Shown piece by piece: positions 14,935 to 23,891 of a stretch of DNA of 64,000 nucleotides. The translations under genes were made by a program, and so were the position numbers. The stretch covers positions 310,001 to 374,000 of the forward strand of contig NZ_RJJD01000001.1 of the NCBI RefSeq assembly GCF_003721515.1, in the 5' to 3' direction. This DNA comes from Rufibacter latericius (lineage in GTDB: Bacteria; Bacteroidota; Bacteroidia; Cytophagales; Hymenobacteraceae). Numbering within the stretch: the first letter of the stretch is position 1; every line of letters begins with the position of its first letter. The notes beneath the pieces are model-generated. The model saw only the letters and a program-made list of their open reading frames with translations, did not search any database and was not told the DNA's origin.

Positions 14935-16208
14935 GCAGAAAAGAAGTAAGACCGGAACAGGTACAAGTGGAATACCAGGTACACTCCGTAGCGGATGGCA
15001 TGCGCCACGGGTAATCCCTCCAGCCCAAACAAAGGCATCAGCCAGGCCACCAGTGCTACATATAAAACCCCGGACGCCAACTGGGTGAAAATATAAAGTT
15101 TTACCCGCGCCTGCACCGTCACGATATACGATAGCACCCAAGCCGTCATTTTCAGGAAATCGCCCAGCAGTTGGTAGTCCATCAGGTCGCGGGCGGCCAA
15201 AAACTCTTGGTGGAACAACAGCTGGATAAAGAAATCACGCTGCCACCAGAAAACCAATAGGCCTACTCCTACGCCGGGGACAAGGAAAGAAAATATACTT
15301 TTTACGTACTCGCGTAAGGCTTGGGGCGTAGGAAGCAAAGCGGCGATCTTGGGGTAATACACCATGCCCAGGATGGAAATATACACCATGGTATAGCTGT
15401 CAGAGATCTTCACCACCGACTGCCACAGCCCGGTCTCCAAGAGGGAGAACTGCCGGATGGCCATCTCGCGCACCACAAAGTCTACTAGTTTGGCCCCCAC
15501 CAAAGTTGAGAGCGCCATCACCAGGAACTTACCCAGGTTTTTAAGTACCTCGGGGTTCATTTTCAACTGCACGGCTGGCACCAAGCCCTTATAACCCACT
15601 ACTCCCATACCCACTAGCCCACTGATGCTTTGCCCGGCAAGGAACAGAACCAAGGAAAGCGGAAGGTCCACCTGCCCAACGGCCCACCACATGACGGCCA
15701 CACTAACCAGGCTGGTGAACAGACTTATGCCCACATAGGCCCGCAGCGCCTGCCGTGCGAGCAACACCGCCAGAAAGAAAAGGTGCAACAATAACAAAAA
15801 GAAAAGCACCCCCAGCATTCCACTGGAAAAAGCGCCGTGCTGCGCCAGCAGTTGCTCGCCAAACCGCTCCAGAAAAAAAGAAGGGAACAGTAAAATGGCA
15901 CCTGCCACCCCTAGGAAAGTAAAAATGTTGAGAAAAATGCCGGCCCAGAAGTAGGCTCGGTACTGGGCACTTCCTTTTTCTTCCTGCGCCAGGTGCCGGA
16001 TCAGGCCTACATTGATGCCACTATTGGGCAACGTGGTCAGTAACGCGATCAGGTTTTGGAAGTGTGCCAGCAGCGTGATGCCATGGGGCCCGTAGTACAC
16101 GGCAAATAACTTATTGATCAGAAGCGCACTGGCCGCCCGAGCCACCGTAGAAAGCCCCGACCAAACCGAATTCCCCAAAAATTGCCGCAAGTGCTGCTTT
16201 CGCGCCAT
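14931..16208 (-). CDS. Wzx-type lipid-linked oligosaccharide flippase
   Basis: A 425-residue polytopic membrane protein of the MOP/Wzx family, with about twelve hydrophobic segments and the N-terminal pattern NSVWSGLSTVARAASALLIN typical of WzxE-like O-antigen translocases. It would flip undecaprenyl-linked oligosaccharide to the periplasm. It is coupled to the downstream GT2 gene by an ATGA overlap and follows the sugar-nucleotide genes on the same strand after a repeat-containing gap. Substrate is unknown, probably the sugar made by the neighbouring enzymes. Confidence 0.88.
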   Translation of the reverse strand: MARKQHLRQFLGNSVWSGLSTVARAASALLINKLFAVYYGPHGITLLAHFQNLIALLTTLPNSGINVGLIRHLAQEEKGSAQYRAYFWAGIFLNIFTFLGVAGAILLFPSFFLERFGEQLLAQHGAFSSGMLGVLFFLLLLHLFFLAVLLARQALRAYVGISLFTSLVSVAVMWWAVGQVDLPLSLVLFLAGQSISGLVGMGVVGYKGLVPAVQLKMNPEVLKNLGKFLVMALSTLVGAKLVDFVVREMAIRQFSLLETGLWQSVVKISDSYTMVYISILGMVYYPKIAALLPTPQALREYVKSIFSFLVPGVGVGLLVFWWQRDFFIQLLFHQEFLAARDLMDYQLLGDFLKMTAWVLSYIVTVQARVKLYIFTQLASGVLYVALVAWLMPLFGLEGLPVAHAIRYGVYLVFHLYLFRSYFFSA

Positions 16209-16277
16209 GGTGCAAACTACAAAGAAATTACCGCAAATTACCTTGGAGACTATCTAACCGATGTTCACCAGCTTCTT

Positions 16278-16312
16278 GTTTCGGGCTATTTTCCAGAAAC
16301 AAGGTTTGAAAC
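16278..16312. repeat. R07 intergenic palindromic repeat
   Basis: R-family copy: GTTTCGGGCT, centre ATTTTCCAGAAAC, right arm AGGTTTGAAAC. It fills the gap between the aminotransferase and flippase genes. Confidence 0.55.
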
Positions 16313-16335
16313 AGACCTCAGGAAAACGAAGTTGT

Positions 16336-17442
16336 TTAAAGAAAAAATTCCTGGATTTGTTGTATCACATGGGTTTGTTCTTTGTCGGTCATCCCGGGAA
16401 AAAGGGGCAAACTGAGGCTGGTAGCGGCAAGTTCTTCGGTGAGCGGGAAATCTCCCTTTCTGTACCCCAACGACTGGTAAGCAAGTTGCAAATGGGGTGG
16501 CACCGGGTAGTGAATCAACGTCTGGACTCCTTTCTCCTGTAGAAACTGCTGCAAATAATCCCGGCGATGGGTTCTTACGACGAACAGGTGGTAAATATGA
16601 CCGGTGTTTTCAGAAGAAACGCTGGGAAGGCAAAGATCACCTAGTCCGCCCAGGCTTTCGAGGTAGAGGGCGGCTAGACGCTTTCGTTCAGTATTAAGGG
16701 TGTCCAGAAATGAGAGCTTTTCTGACAGCACTGCAGCCTGCAGGGAATCTAGGCGGGAGTTGATGCCTGCCTGAGCGTACTCATAGCGCCGAGACTGCCC
16801 GTAGTTGTGGTATTGGCGCACCCACTCCGCGATGACGGGATCTTGGGTGGTTACCGCTCCTCCATCACCCACCGCCCCTAAGTTCTTGGTGGGGTAAAAA
16901 CTGGTGGCGTTCACCTTCCCGAAGGTACCTACCGGTTTGCCCTTGTAAAGAGCACCCTGGGCCTGGGCAAAGTCCTCCACCAGTTCAAGGCCATGCTGTT
17001 TGCACAAGGTTAAAAGACCCTCCAGTTCACAGCTTTGGCCGTACAAATGGATGGGCAGGATTACCTTGGTTCGCGTTGATAATACTGGCTCAATAGTAGC
17101 AGCGGTGATGTTGTAAGTTCTGGAGTCTGGCTCAGCAAAAACGGGTTTGGCCCCTACCTGCTGCACGGCATTAATGGTAGCGATGTAGCCATTGGCCGGC
17201 ACCACCACTTCGTCTCCAAGACCAATTCCTAAAGATCTAAGGCTCAAAACCAAGGCATCATACCCATTGCCCACCCCAATCACGTTTCCCCCTCCCAGAT
17301 ACTGGCTGAATTCCTGCTCAAACTTGGTGACTGATGGCCCTAAGATGAGTTGTTTTTTCCTTAATTCTGTTAAAAGGGCAATTTCTACCCGTAGCTGAAG
17401 CCCTGCTGGAAAGTCTCGGAAAGTAAAGAAGGGAACGTGCAT
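16336..17442 (-). CDS. DegT/DnrJ/EryC1/StrS family sugar aminotransferase
   Basis: PLP-dependent aminotransferase acting on a nucleotide-linked keto sugar. The PLP lysine is K186 in SFYPTKNLGAVGDGGA, and the ring-nitrogen Asp is D157 in VEDFAQAQG. The N-terminus IALLTELRKKQLILGPSVTKFE is characteristic. With 368 residues it has normal length. A FdtA-type 3,4-ketoisomerase is encoded upstream in the same cluster, so this is probably the FdtB/QdtB-type step that makes a 3-amino-3,6-dideoxyhexose; that assignment is inferred from neighbourhood. Confidence 0.9.
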   Translation of the reverse strand: MHVPFFTFRDFPAGLQLRVEIALLTELRKKQLILGPSVTKFEQEFSQYLGGGNVIGVGNGYDALVLSLRSLGIGLGDEVVVPANGYIATINAVQQVGAKPVFAEPDSRTYNITAATIEPVLSTRTKVILPIHLYGQSCELEGLLTLCKQHGLELVEDFAQAQGALYKGKPVGTFGKVNATSFYPTKNLGAVGDGGAVTTQDPVIAEWVRQYHNYGQSRRYEYAQAGINSRLDSLQAAVLSEKLSFLDTLNTERKRLAALYLESLGGLGDLCLPSVSSENTGHIYHLFVVRTHRRDYLQQFLQEKGVQTLIHYPVPPHLQLAYQSLGYRKGDFPLTEELAATSLSLPLFPGMTDKEQTHVIQQIQEFFL

Positions 17443-17559
17443 GGTAATGAGCGAATGAATTTGTGAGTAGTTGACTCTATTTTTGAAGGAAACCCTGAAA
17501 ACAGAGAAAGGAAGTTTGGGCTGTTTTTATTCAGAACTGAAGTAGGAAACGGCCTTTCT

Positions 17560-17594
17560 GTTTCAAGCCTCTCTTGCAAAAACAAGCTTAAAAC
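17560..17594. repeat. R08 intergenic palindromic repeat, degenerate
   Basis: R-family-like copy: GTTTCAAGCCTC, centre TTGCAAAAA, right arm CAAGCTTAAAAC, between the acyltransferase-like and aminotransferase genes. Confidence 0.45.
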
Positions 17595-17620
17595 GGGAAT
17601 TGCGGCCAGGTAGCTTTTCC

Positions 17621-18610
17621 TCATTCCTTAGCTTCACCTCTCCATAAAAAGGTTGGCTTTCGGGTGGGGATGCCGCCCAGGCGCTCCTTGAATGTAATCA
17701 GGCCGGTATAAGCTTCTTCCGATTCTGTGGCGGGTGCCGAGACGCCTAAATCAAGCATAGAAATCTGGTGTTCCTGGCAGAAAGCGTACAAACCGGCATT
17801 TAAAAGCACCGATGGACTGTACTCATTAAAACGAGTGGGACTGGCGGGGTACAGATGGTTCAGAATCTTTTTGGCTACCAGCACTGCCACCCCAACAGCC
17901 GCCAATTCTGCGCCCCTTCGTACGGTGAATAAAAAATAACGATCGGGGAACAGCTCAAAGTAGCGACTCAGTTGCGGCAGCGACAAAGACAGCGGCTTTT
18001 GCTTTTCCAGACGGCACTGTTTCAGGAAGGCGTACGCTTCGGGAAGTTCTTCCAAGGTTTCCTGCCGGAAGGTAAAACCGGCCTTTTGGCACTTCAAAAG
18101 CCTCCGCTTTGCGGAAGGATGCACCTGTGCTGCGAAATTATTTCCCGACACTTCGATGTGATGGTTGAGTTGGTCATGCTGCACGTGGTACCTTAGAACT
18201 GGTAGTTGGGTACGCAGCCATGCGCTAGATTTCGGGGCGTACGCATCGGGGCACTGAAGCCATTTGATCTGTGTGATCCCTAATTGCTGAAGAGTTTGGT
18301 GCAGGTAATGCAGGTAGGCGGCGCTGGTTTCTTGGGGCACCGCTGGGTGCAATTGCAAGCCGCCAAAAGGAGCCCGCCAGGGAGAAAATGCGGTATCAGC
18401 GTCTCTGAAAAAATGTGCTACTCCGTCTATCTGGTTTGTCTGGGTATTCAGGAGCACAAACATCCGCCAGTCTGGTCCGGCTTGCAGGGCTACGTGTTTG
18501 GGTTGCAGGTACAGGAAAAAATCAAAGGAAAAAGGCGGCAGGGTTTCCCGCTCTGCTTCGGTGGTGAGGCAGTACGCCACGTAGGTTTCTCCGGTTCCCA
18601 GGTGTACCAT
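17621..18610 (-). CDS. FemAB/GNAT-like acyltransferase of the glycan locus
   Basis: A 329-residue protein of the GNAT/FemAB superfamily. Recognisable stretches are HPSAKRRLLKCQKAGFTF (about 165-182) and the C-terminal fold with YSPSVLLNAGLYAFCQE and DLGVSAP (about 265-295), as in BioF2-like acetyltransferases. It starts one base after the ketoisomerase stop on the same strand, which suggests tight coupling. In known Fdt and Qdt pathways the third enzyme N-acetylates the amino sugar, so this could fill that role although those known enzymes are usually hexapeptide-repeat proteins; the assignment is inferred. Confidence 0.65.
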   Translation of the reverse strand: MVHLGTGETYVAYCLTTEAERETLPPFSFDFFLYLQPKHVALQAGPDWRMFVLLNTQTNQIDGVAHFFRDADTAFSPWRAPFGGLQLHPAVPQETSAAYLHYLHQTLQQLGITQIKWLQCPDAYAPKSSAWLRTQLPVLRYHVQHDQLNHHIEVSGNNFAAQVHPSAKRRLLKCQKAGFTFRQETLEELPEAYAFLKQCRLEKQKPLSLSLPQLSRYFELFPDRYFLFTVRRGAELAAVGVAVLVAKKILNHLYPASPTRFNEYSPSVLLNAGLYAFCQEHQISMLDLGVSAPATESEEAYTGLITFKERLGGIPTRKPTFLWRGEAKE

Positions 18611-18611
18611 T

Positions 18612-19016
18612 TTACTTCAGCACCAGTTTTTGGAAATCAAGATAAGAACGGATATAATCTGCCTCTTCGAAAACGGTGGAAGTCATGCAGCAGAGAATGG
18701 CCCCCGGCGAGGGATGCACCGTTATCCAGCACAACGGCGGAATGTACAGCCCTTGGTTTGGGGTTTCCAGGCTGAATTCGCCCCTACCATGCGCGGTCTG
18801 CGTTTCTACCCTTACCCTTCCTTGTACCACTGTTAGAATTTCCTGTGTGGTGCGGTGGGCATGGCCGCCCCGTTCGGTTTCCTGGCCGGAGGCAAACACC
18901 CAAAATACGCGCTTTGCCGCAAAAGGTAAGCCTGAAGCATCCTGGGTGGAAATAAGGGTACCGCCGGCATCGGGTAGGCGATGGAAAGAAAGCAGGTAAG
19001 GTTCTGTTGGCAACAT
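18612..19016 (-). CDS. FdtA/QdtA-type sugar 3,4-ketoisomerase
   Basis: A 134-residue cupin that converts a dTDP-4-keto-6-deoxyhexose to the 3-keto isomer. The key pattern ERGGHAH (48-54), with two His of the active site, is followed by the cupin strands, PNQGLYIPPLCW and the family-typical C-terminus FEEADYIRSYLDF. I chose the ATG at 19016; a TTG at 19034 would add six residues. The gene heads the minus-strand sugar cluster. The dTDP-glucose enzymes RmlA/RmlB that would supply its substrate are not in this window. Confidence 0.87.
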   Translation of the reverse strand: MLPTEPYLLSFHRLPDAGGTLISTQDASGLPFAAKRVFWVFASGQETERGGHAHRTTQEILTVVQGRVRVETQTAHGRGEFSLETPNQGLYIPPLCWITVHPSPGAILCCMTSTVFEEADYIRSYLDFQKLVLK

Positions 19017-19107
19017 TCCCGCGAAGGTACGCAAAGCAGAACAAATGGTGACAGCTTTGCCTCATCCGGATGGTCTGGGGCCGGAATGTATGTTTTGGGT
19101 AAGTGTC

Positions 19108-19143
19108 GTTTTCAGTGCCTTTTCCTAAAATCGCCTCTAAAAC
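19108..19143. repeat. R09 intergenic palindromic repeat
   Basis: R-family copy: GTTTTCAGTGCC, centre TTTTCCTAAAA, right arm TCGCCTCTAAAAC. It lies in the divergent gap between the ketoisomerase and yigZ. Confidence 0.55.
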
Positions 19144-19173
19144 GGGAGCGTCGGCTTATTCTGAATCGTTTCG

Positions 19174-19181
19174 TATTTTTG
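19174..19181 (+). promoter_or_regulatory. -7 element for yigZ, leaderless start likely
   Basis: TATTTTTG ends only 6 bp before the ATG at 19188. If it is used, transcription starts at or next to the A of the start codon and the mRNA has no leader. Confidence 0.5.
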
Positions 19182-19187
19182 CCTTCC

Positions 19188-19781
19188 ATGGAGGACACCT
19201 ACCGCACCATCGCCGCGCCCGTAGAGGGATTGTACAAAGAGAAAGGCAGCAAGTTCATCTCAAAGGCGTACCCGGTGCGTACCGAGGAAGAGATCAAGGA
19301 AATCCTCCAGGCCCTCCGAAAAGAGTATTTCGATGCGCGCCACCATTGCTACGCGTACCTGCTGGGTGCTAACCGGGCCACATACCGCGCCAATGACGAC
19401 GGCGAACCCAACCACTCGGCCGGAGACCCTATTCTGGGGCAGATCAAATCGTTGGGGCTGAGCAATGTGCTGGTGGTGGTAATCCGGTATTTCGGGGGCG
19501 TGAAGCTGGGGGTGGGCGGCCTCATCCATGCCTACAAGACCGCCACGGCCGAGGCCTTGGAACAGGCGCAGGTGGTGGAAGAACACGAAACCGCCTTGAT
19601 CACTGTACAGTTCGGCTACGAGCAGATGAACGAGATCATGAAGGTGGTGAAAGACCTGGACCTGCTTGTGCGGGAACAGGATTTCCAGCTGGATTGCCGC
19701 TTAACGGTGGAGGTGCGCACGAGCTTGGTTTCCCAGGTAGAGCAACTCCTCCAGAAAGCCGGCGGCACCCTGCACCTCTAA
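19188..19781 (+). CDS. yigZ: YigZ/IMPACT family protein
   Basis: A 197-residue protein with the UPF0029/IMPACT N-terminal domain: GSKFISKAYPV (20-30), ARHHCYAYLLG, NDDGEPNHSAGDPILGQI, and VVVIRYFGGVKLGVGGLI, all hallmark stretches. A shorter C-terminal domain (UPF0029 C) follows. The bacterial function is not firmly established; the family is linked to translation control in eukaryotes. I start at 19188 because the -7 box lies just upstream and the residues match the usual family N-terminus; frames starting earlier run through repeat R09. Confidence 0.93.
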   Translation: MEDTYRTIAAPVEGLYKEKGSKFISKAYPVRTEEEIKEILQALRKEYFDARHHCYAYLLGANRATYRANDDGEPNHSAGDPILGQIKSLGLSNVLVVVIRYFGGVKLGVGGLIHAYKTATAEALEQAQVVEEHETALITVQFGYEQMNEIMKVVKDLDLLVREQDFQLDCRLTVEVRTSLVSQVEQLLQKAGGTLHL

Positions 19782-19797
19782 CTCACGCACCTGCATT

Positions 19798-19833
19798 GTT
19801 TTTAGCCTGTTTTAGGAAAACCGGCGTTAAAAC
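19798..19833. repeat. R10 intergenic palindromic repeat
   Basis: R-family copy: GTTTTTAGCCTG, centre TTTTAGGAAAAC, right arm CGGCGTTAAAAC. It lies 16 bp after the yigZ stop and upstream of corA. Confidence 0.65.
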
Positions 19834-19912
19834 AGGTTTATCCCTACCTTTCCGGTTTACGTATCAAGTCCATCTTACCAGACCACGCACCAGACATACC
19901 TCCCAGACGTAC

Positions 19913-21055
19913 ATGCGCATCCTTCCGAAATCCAAGCAATCGAAACAATCTAAACAGCCTACCAAGAGCATCTTGGAAAGAAGTGTGGGCCAAAAGCCCG
20001 GCTCCTTGACGGTTTCTGCCCAGGCCCTGCCCCCACGGCTTTTTCTGGTGACGTTCAATGAGAAGATGTACGATGCACAGGAATTCGGCGACTATGATTC
20101 CCTGATGCGGGCGTTCCAGAAGTTTCCTGAGGCGCGGCATTGGATTGATGTGCGAGGTTACGGCAACGTTCCCCTGCTGGAGCGCATCATGATCGATTTC
20201 CAGATCCATCCCTTGCAGATGGAGGATGTGATCAACGATTACCAGCGCCCTAAGGTAGAGGAAGACCACAACCGCCTGTTCATCGTTTCGCGCATGGTGG
20301 CGTTCACCCCAGACCACAAAGTGGATGATGACCAGCTTTCCATTTTCACCGGTTCCAATTACGTCATTACTTTTCAGAGCGATTATGAAGACTGCCTGGA
20401 CCCGTTGCGGGAGCGCATAAGGGTGGGGAAAGGAGCCATCCGGAAGAAATCTGCCATGTATGTGGCCTACGCGATCCTGGATGTGGTGCTGGACCATTAT
20501 TTCCCCGCCATGGCCCAGTTGGGCGAGTACGCCGAGGAACTGGAGGACTGTCTTTTCGAGAACCCCAGCAAAAAGCTGCTGAGCCAGATCCTGGACCTAA
20601 AGCGGGAAGTAGTGAAGATAAGGCGCATTGTCTGGCCCGAGCGCGATAAGATCAACGAGATCATGCGCATGGATGAACAGACTATTCCGCACGAACTCAA
20701 AATCTACTTTAAGGACATCTACGACCACGCCATCCAACTCATAGATCTGGTAGACAACTACAAGGAGATCACCAGCAGCCTCACCGATCTGTACCTCTCC
20801 AACGTGAGCAACCGCATGAACGAAGTCATGAAGGTGTTGACCATTATCTCCACCATCTTCATCCCGTTGAGTTTCATTGTAGGTCTCTACGGCATGAACT
20901 TTTCGCGCGAGAACCCCAGAGGCGGCATCAACCCGTTGAACATGCCAGAGTTGTACCACCCATACGGTTACGTGACTTTGTTATGTGTGATGGGAGTCAT
21001 CGTATCGGGCATGGTCTATTACTTCTACCGCAAAGGCTGGCTCTCCAATCAGTAA
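19913..21055 (+). CDS. corA: CorA family magnesium/cobalt transporter
   Basis: A 380-residue divalent-cation channel of the inner membrane. The selectivity motif YGMNF is present after the first of two C-terminal membrane helices (about residues 325-375), and the long cytosolic alpha/beta funnel precedes it. The basic C-terminal end YRKGWLSNQ fits the inside-positive topology. I chose the ATG at 19913 (MRILPKSKQ); an earlier in-frame start at 19694 lies inside yigZ. The N-terminal tail has an unusual Ser/Lys/Gln-rich stretch (residues 6-17). Confidence 0.93.
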   Translation: MRILPKSKQSKQSKQPTKSILERSVGQKPGSLTVSAQALPPRLFLVTFNEKMYDAQEFGDYDSLMRAFQKFPEARHWIDVRGYGNVPLLERIMIDFQIHPLQMEDVINDYQRPKVEEDHNRLFIVSRMVAFTPDHKVDDDQLSIFTGSNYVITFQSDYEDCLDPLRERIRVGKGAIRKKSAMYVAYAILDVVLDHYFPAMAQLGEYAEELEDCLFENPSKKLLSQILDLKREVVKIRRIVWPERDKINEIMRMDEQTIPHELKIYFKDIYDHAIQLIDLVDNYKEITSSLTDLYLSNVSNRMNEVMKVLTIISTIFIPLSFIVGLYGMNFSRENPRGGINPLNMPELYHPYGYVTLLCVMGVIVSGMVYYFYRKGWLSNQ

Positions 21056-21078
21056 CCAACTAAGTAAGGCCATAGAAT

Positions 21079-22524
21079 CTACAATGCCGTAGATGGAGAG
21101 CTGGAGACTAGATTTCCGGCGGCCCACTGCAGGTAGTATTTGGCTTTGCCGTACTTGCTTCTGAGCTCCAGGAGTTTGATCTGTTGCGTCAGCAGGTTCA
21201 TTTCCCGGGTGTTGATCAGGAATAGGGAACTCTCCCCGTTCTCAAACCGTTGCTGCTCTCCGTTGCGCAGGAGGGTGTTGTTGGCGATAATCTGCTCCTG
21301 TAGCACAATCTGTTCTTCCAACTGTTGCCGTTCATTGTAGGCCGCCTGCACCTGGTTCTGGTTTTCCCGCGAAGTCTGCTGCAACTGCATCTGCGCCGCG
21401 TTGATCTTGAGGCGGGTCACCTGCAGTTTCCCCCGCTCCTGCCGCAGGAAAAGAGGTACACTGAAACTGCCGCCCAGTTTAAAGTTATTGGTGGCATAGG
21501 GTCCTTCCAGCCATTGCGTCCCTGCGGTGCCTCCCTTGCCAATCAAGTTATACTCTACATTCAGCTTGGGCAGCAACTTATTCTGCGAAAACCGCCGGTC
21601 CACCTCCAACTGTCTCAACTTCACCTGTAGCTTGGTTACTTCCGGGTGCCGTTCCTGGGCGTTCGCCAGTAAGTCGGTCAGTTCACTTGGAGAGATAGGT
21701 TCAAGGTCGGTGCCTGCCAAGGAGGGAACTACCCCCGCCGGTATTTCCAGGGGCGTGTTGTTTTCTCCCCACAGGAAATTAGACACCATAAGCGCGGCGT
21801 TTTGGCTCTCTACGCGGGCCTGCCCGAGCATGGCCAACCGGTTCTGCACTTCTATGGTGGCTTCCACAGAATCAATGGCCGCCAAATCACCTTGCCGCAC
21901 CCTCTCTTTCACCGCCTGTAGCCGCACCTGGGCCAATTGGTAACCTTGCTCCAGCAACTGCCACCGCTGGTAGGCATACGCCCAGTCCCAGTACGCTTTG
22001 GCGGCCTCCAGCAACAGTTTGTTGATGCTCTTCACCCGGTCAGCCTCCGCGAGTTCCTGTGCCTGTTTCGCCTGCAGCAGCGTTGCCCGCCGTTCGTCTA
22101 TCAGGAGGCCCTGCCCCAGCGGAACCGAAATCCCTACATAGCTTAGGCCATCCCGGGAGGTTACGTTCTCCGGATTGACGTTCACCCCCACATTCCGCTC
22201 ATGCCCGGCTTTGAGTTCTCCAACCCAGAGCGGCACCTTCAGCACATTATCCCAGAGGGTGAAGTAATTTTTTCCGCTCAGCTCCTTGTTATAGAATTTG
22301 GAAGCCAGCACAGGATCAAATGCCCCACGGGCCATGCGTATCTCCTGCAGTGCCTGCTCTGAGAGCTGCTGCGCCTGCCGGGCCACGGGGTGGTGCACCG
22401 CAATCTGGCCCATCAGATCCTGGATGGTAAAAACCGCGGTGGAGTCTGACGCCTGAGTTGCCCTACAGGCCAGCAACAGCAGTAAACCTGTCATCAGCCC
22501 AAAGCAATAGTGCCTCCGTCTCAT
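21079..22524 (-). CDS. TolC-family outer-membrane efflux/secretion protein
   Basis: A 481-residue outer-membrane channel of the TolC/OMF family, the exit duct of the export system. The N-terminal signal ends in LLLLLAC (C20), a lipobox, so it may be lipid-anchored like OprM/NodT proteins. Two long coiled-coil repeats typical of OMF proteins are visible in the heptad-rich segments around 165-245 and 365-440. Its ATG overlaps the stop of the HlyD gene by four bases. Last gene of a four-gene operon (regulator, ABC, adaptor, channel). Confidence 0.9.
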   Translation of the reverse strand: MRRRHYCFGLMTGLLLLLACRATQASDSTAVFTIQDLMGQIAVHHPVARQAQQLSEQALQEIRMARGAFDPVLASKFYNKELSGKNYFTLWDNVLKVPLWVGELKAGHERNVGVNVNPENVTSRDGLSYVGISVPLGQGLLIDERRATLLQAKQAQELAEADRVKSINKLLLEAAKAYWDWAYAYQRWQLLEQGYQLAQVRLQAVKERVRQGDLAAIDSVEATIEVQNRLAMLGQARVESQNAALMVSNFLWGENNTPLEIPAGVVPSLAGTDLEPISPSELTDLLANAQERHPEVTKLQVKLRQLEVDRRFSQNKLLPKLNVEYNLIGKGGTAGTQWLEGPYATNNFKLGGSFSVPLFLRQERGKLQVTRLKINAAQMQLQQTSRENQNQVQAAYNERQQLEEQIVLQEQIIANNTLLRNGEQQRFENGESSLFLINTREMNLLTQQIKLLELRSKYGKAKYYLQWAAGNLVSSSPSTAL

Positions 22525-23891
22525 TTATCGCCTCCTGTTCCTTTATCTTTGGCTCCCTCTTTCGGCTCACTGTTCATGGGCATCACGTAATCTGGCGGAA
22601 AGGCATTCAGCTGTCGCCAGAATTCATACCAGATAGGCACGTCATTGAGCATGGCCCAGCCATAGGCTCCGGAACCTACCCGAATGGCTTCGGGCCAGGG
22701 GTTGCTGTTTGGGTCCGGCACCACTAATATGCGGTATTTGCCCTGGCTATCTATGTTGTCAATCACGGCCACCTTGCCCCCAAACGTCCCAAAGCCTACG
22801 TTAGGCCACCCGGAGAACACCAGTGCTGGCCACCCTTCAAACTGAAGGCGTACCTGGCGGCCCACCTCCAGCAGCGGAATATCCATGGGTTCCACATACA
22901 ATTGCACCGCCAACTTTGGATTGGCGGGCATGATGCTACAGATGGCCTCCCCTTCTTTAATGGTTTCGCCAATTCCTGCTTTAAGCGCCCGCACCACATA
23001 CCCGTCCTGGGGTGCGGTCACCTGATAAAAGGAGCTCCGGATCTGGGTGTTGGCATACTCATTCTCCATCTTAGAGATTTCCCCTTTGGTATCATTGATA
23101 TAGGCCAGCGTGGAGTTCAGATCTGAACGAGCCTTTGAGATTTTGTCCTGGTATTCTGCTTCCAGGGAAGAGAGCTCAATCCGGGCGTTTTGCTGCTCAT
23201 TGCGGCTGATGTTAAGTTTGTTCTGGGTACTCAGCCGCTTGGCCTGCACTTCCTGAAACTTAAGCCGGCGGCTTTCCAGCTCGGTCAGGGACTTCAGCCC
23301 CTGTTCATACAGTTTCTCTTGGCGGGCATACTGCACCTGGGCAACCTGGTACTCAGCGTTGATGGCTACCAGATCGGCGCTGTCGCTCTGTACTTTGAGG
23401 TACGCCTGGCGAGCTTTGTTCCGGGCCTTCTGCAAACTGAACTGCAACCCTTCCTGCAAGGCGGCAATCTGTTTGGTGAGCGCCTCGGCCTTTGACCGGG
23501 TGGCCGACATGCTGCCTCCTTTTGCCTGCAACTGTTCCTGCATGCGGCTGAGCAGCAGCGGGTCAAAGTATTTCTCTTTCACCTCAGACAGCACTACCAG
23601 CGTATCGCCTTTCTTCACTTTCTGGCCTTCCTGCACCCGCCATTGCTCTATGCGGCCGGCAATAGTAGTATGCACCGTCTGCGGGCGGTCCTGCGGTTGT
23701 AACGTGGTGACAGATCCCGCAGAGCGGATGTTCTGCGTCCAGGGAAACAGGGAGGCGATGAACAGTAGGCAAAACAACCCCACGCACCAGTACGCCATTA
23801 CCTTAGCCAGACGGGGCTTGCTCACCAACTTGAAAGAGTTGAACTGTTCCCAGGTTTGGGGAAGCGGATAATTAGAAGTTTGCTTAGCCAT
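22521..23891 (-). CDS. HlyD-family periplasmic adaptor
   Basis: A 456-residue membrane-fusion protein linking the inner-membrane ABC protein to the outer-membrane channel. One N-terminal membrane helix (about 32-50) is followed by a biotinyl-lipoyl-like half (GRIEQWRVQEGQKVKKGDTL, 93-112), a long coiled coil (about 120-290) and the second lipoyl half (VTAPQDGYVVRALKAG). Starts with an ATG overlapping the ABC gene stop by one base, and its stop overlaps the TolC gene start, so all three are coupled. Confidence 0.92.
   Translation of the reverse strand: MAKQTSNYPLPQTWEQFNSFKLVSKPRLAKVMAYWCVGLFCLLFIASLFPWTQNIRSAGSVTTLQPQDRPQTVHTTIAGRIEQWRVQEGQKVKKGDTLVVLSEVKEKYFDPLLLSRMQEQLQAKGGSMSATRSKAEALTKQIAALQEGLQFSLQKARNKARQAYLKVQSDSADLVAINAEYQVAQVQYARQEKLYEQGLKSLTELESRRLKFQEVQAKRLSTQNKLNISRNEQQNARIELSSLEAEYQDKISKARSDLNSTLAYINDTKGEISKMENEYANTQIRSSFYQVTAPQDGYVVRALKAGIGETIKEGEAICSIMPANPKLAVQLYVEPMDIPLLEVGRQVRLQFEGWPALVFSGWPNVGFGTFGGKVAVIDNIDSQGKYRILVVPDPNSNPWPEAIRVGSGAYGWAMLNDVPIWYEFWRQLNAFPPDYVMPMNSEPKEGAKDKGTGGDK

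Noticed and set aside
17385-17624. 79-residue minus-strand frame
   Set aside because: It overlaps the aminotransferase start and its middle comes from repeat R08.
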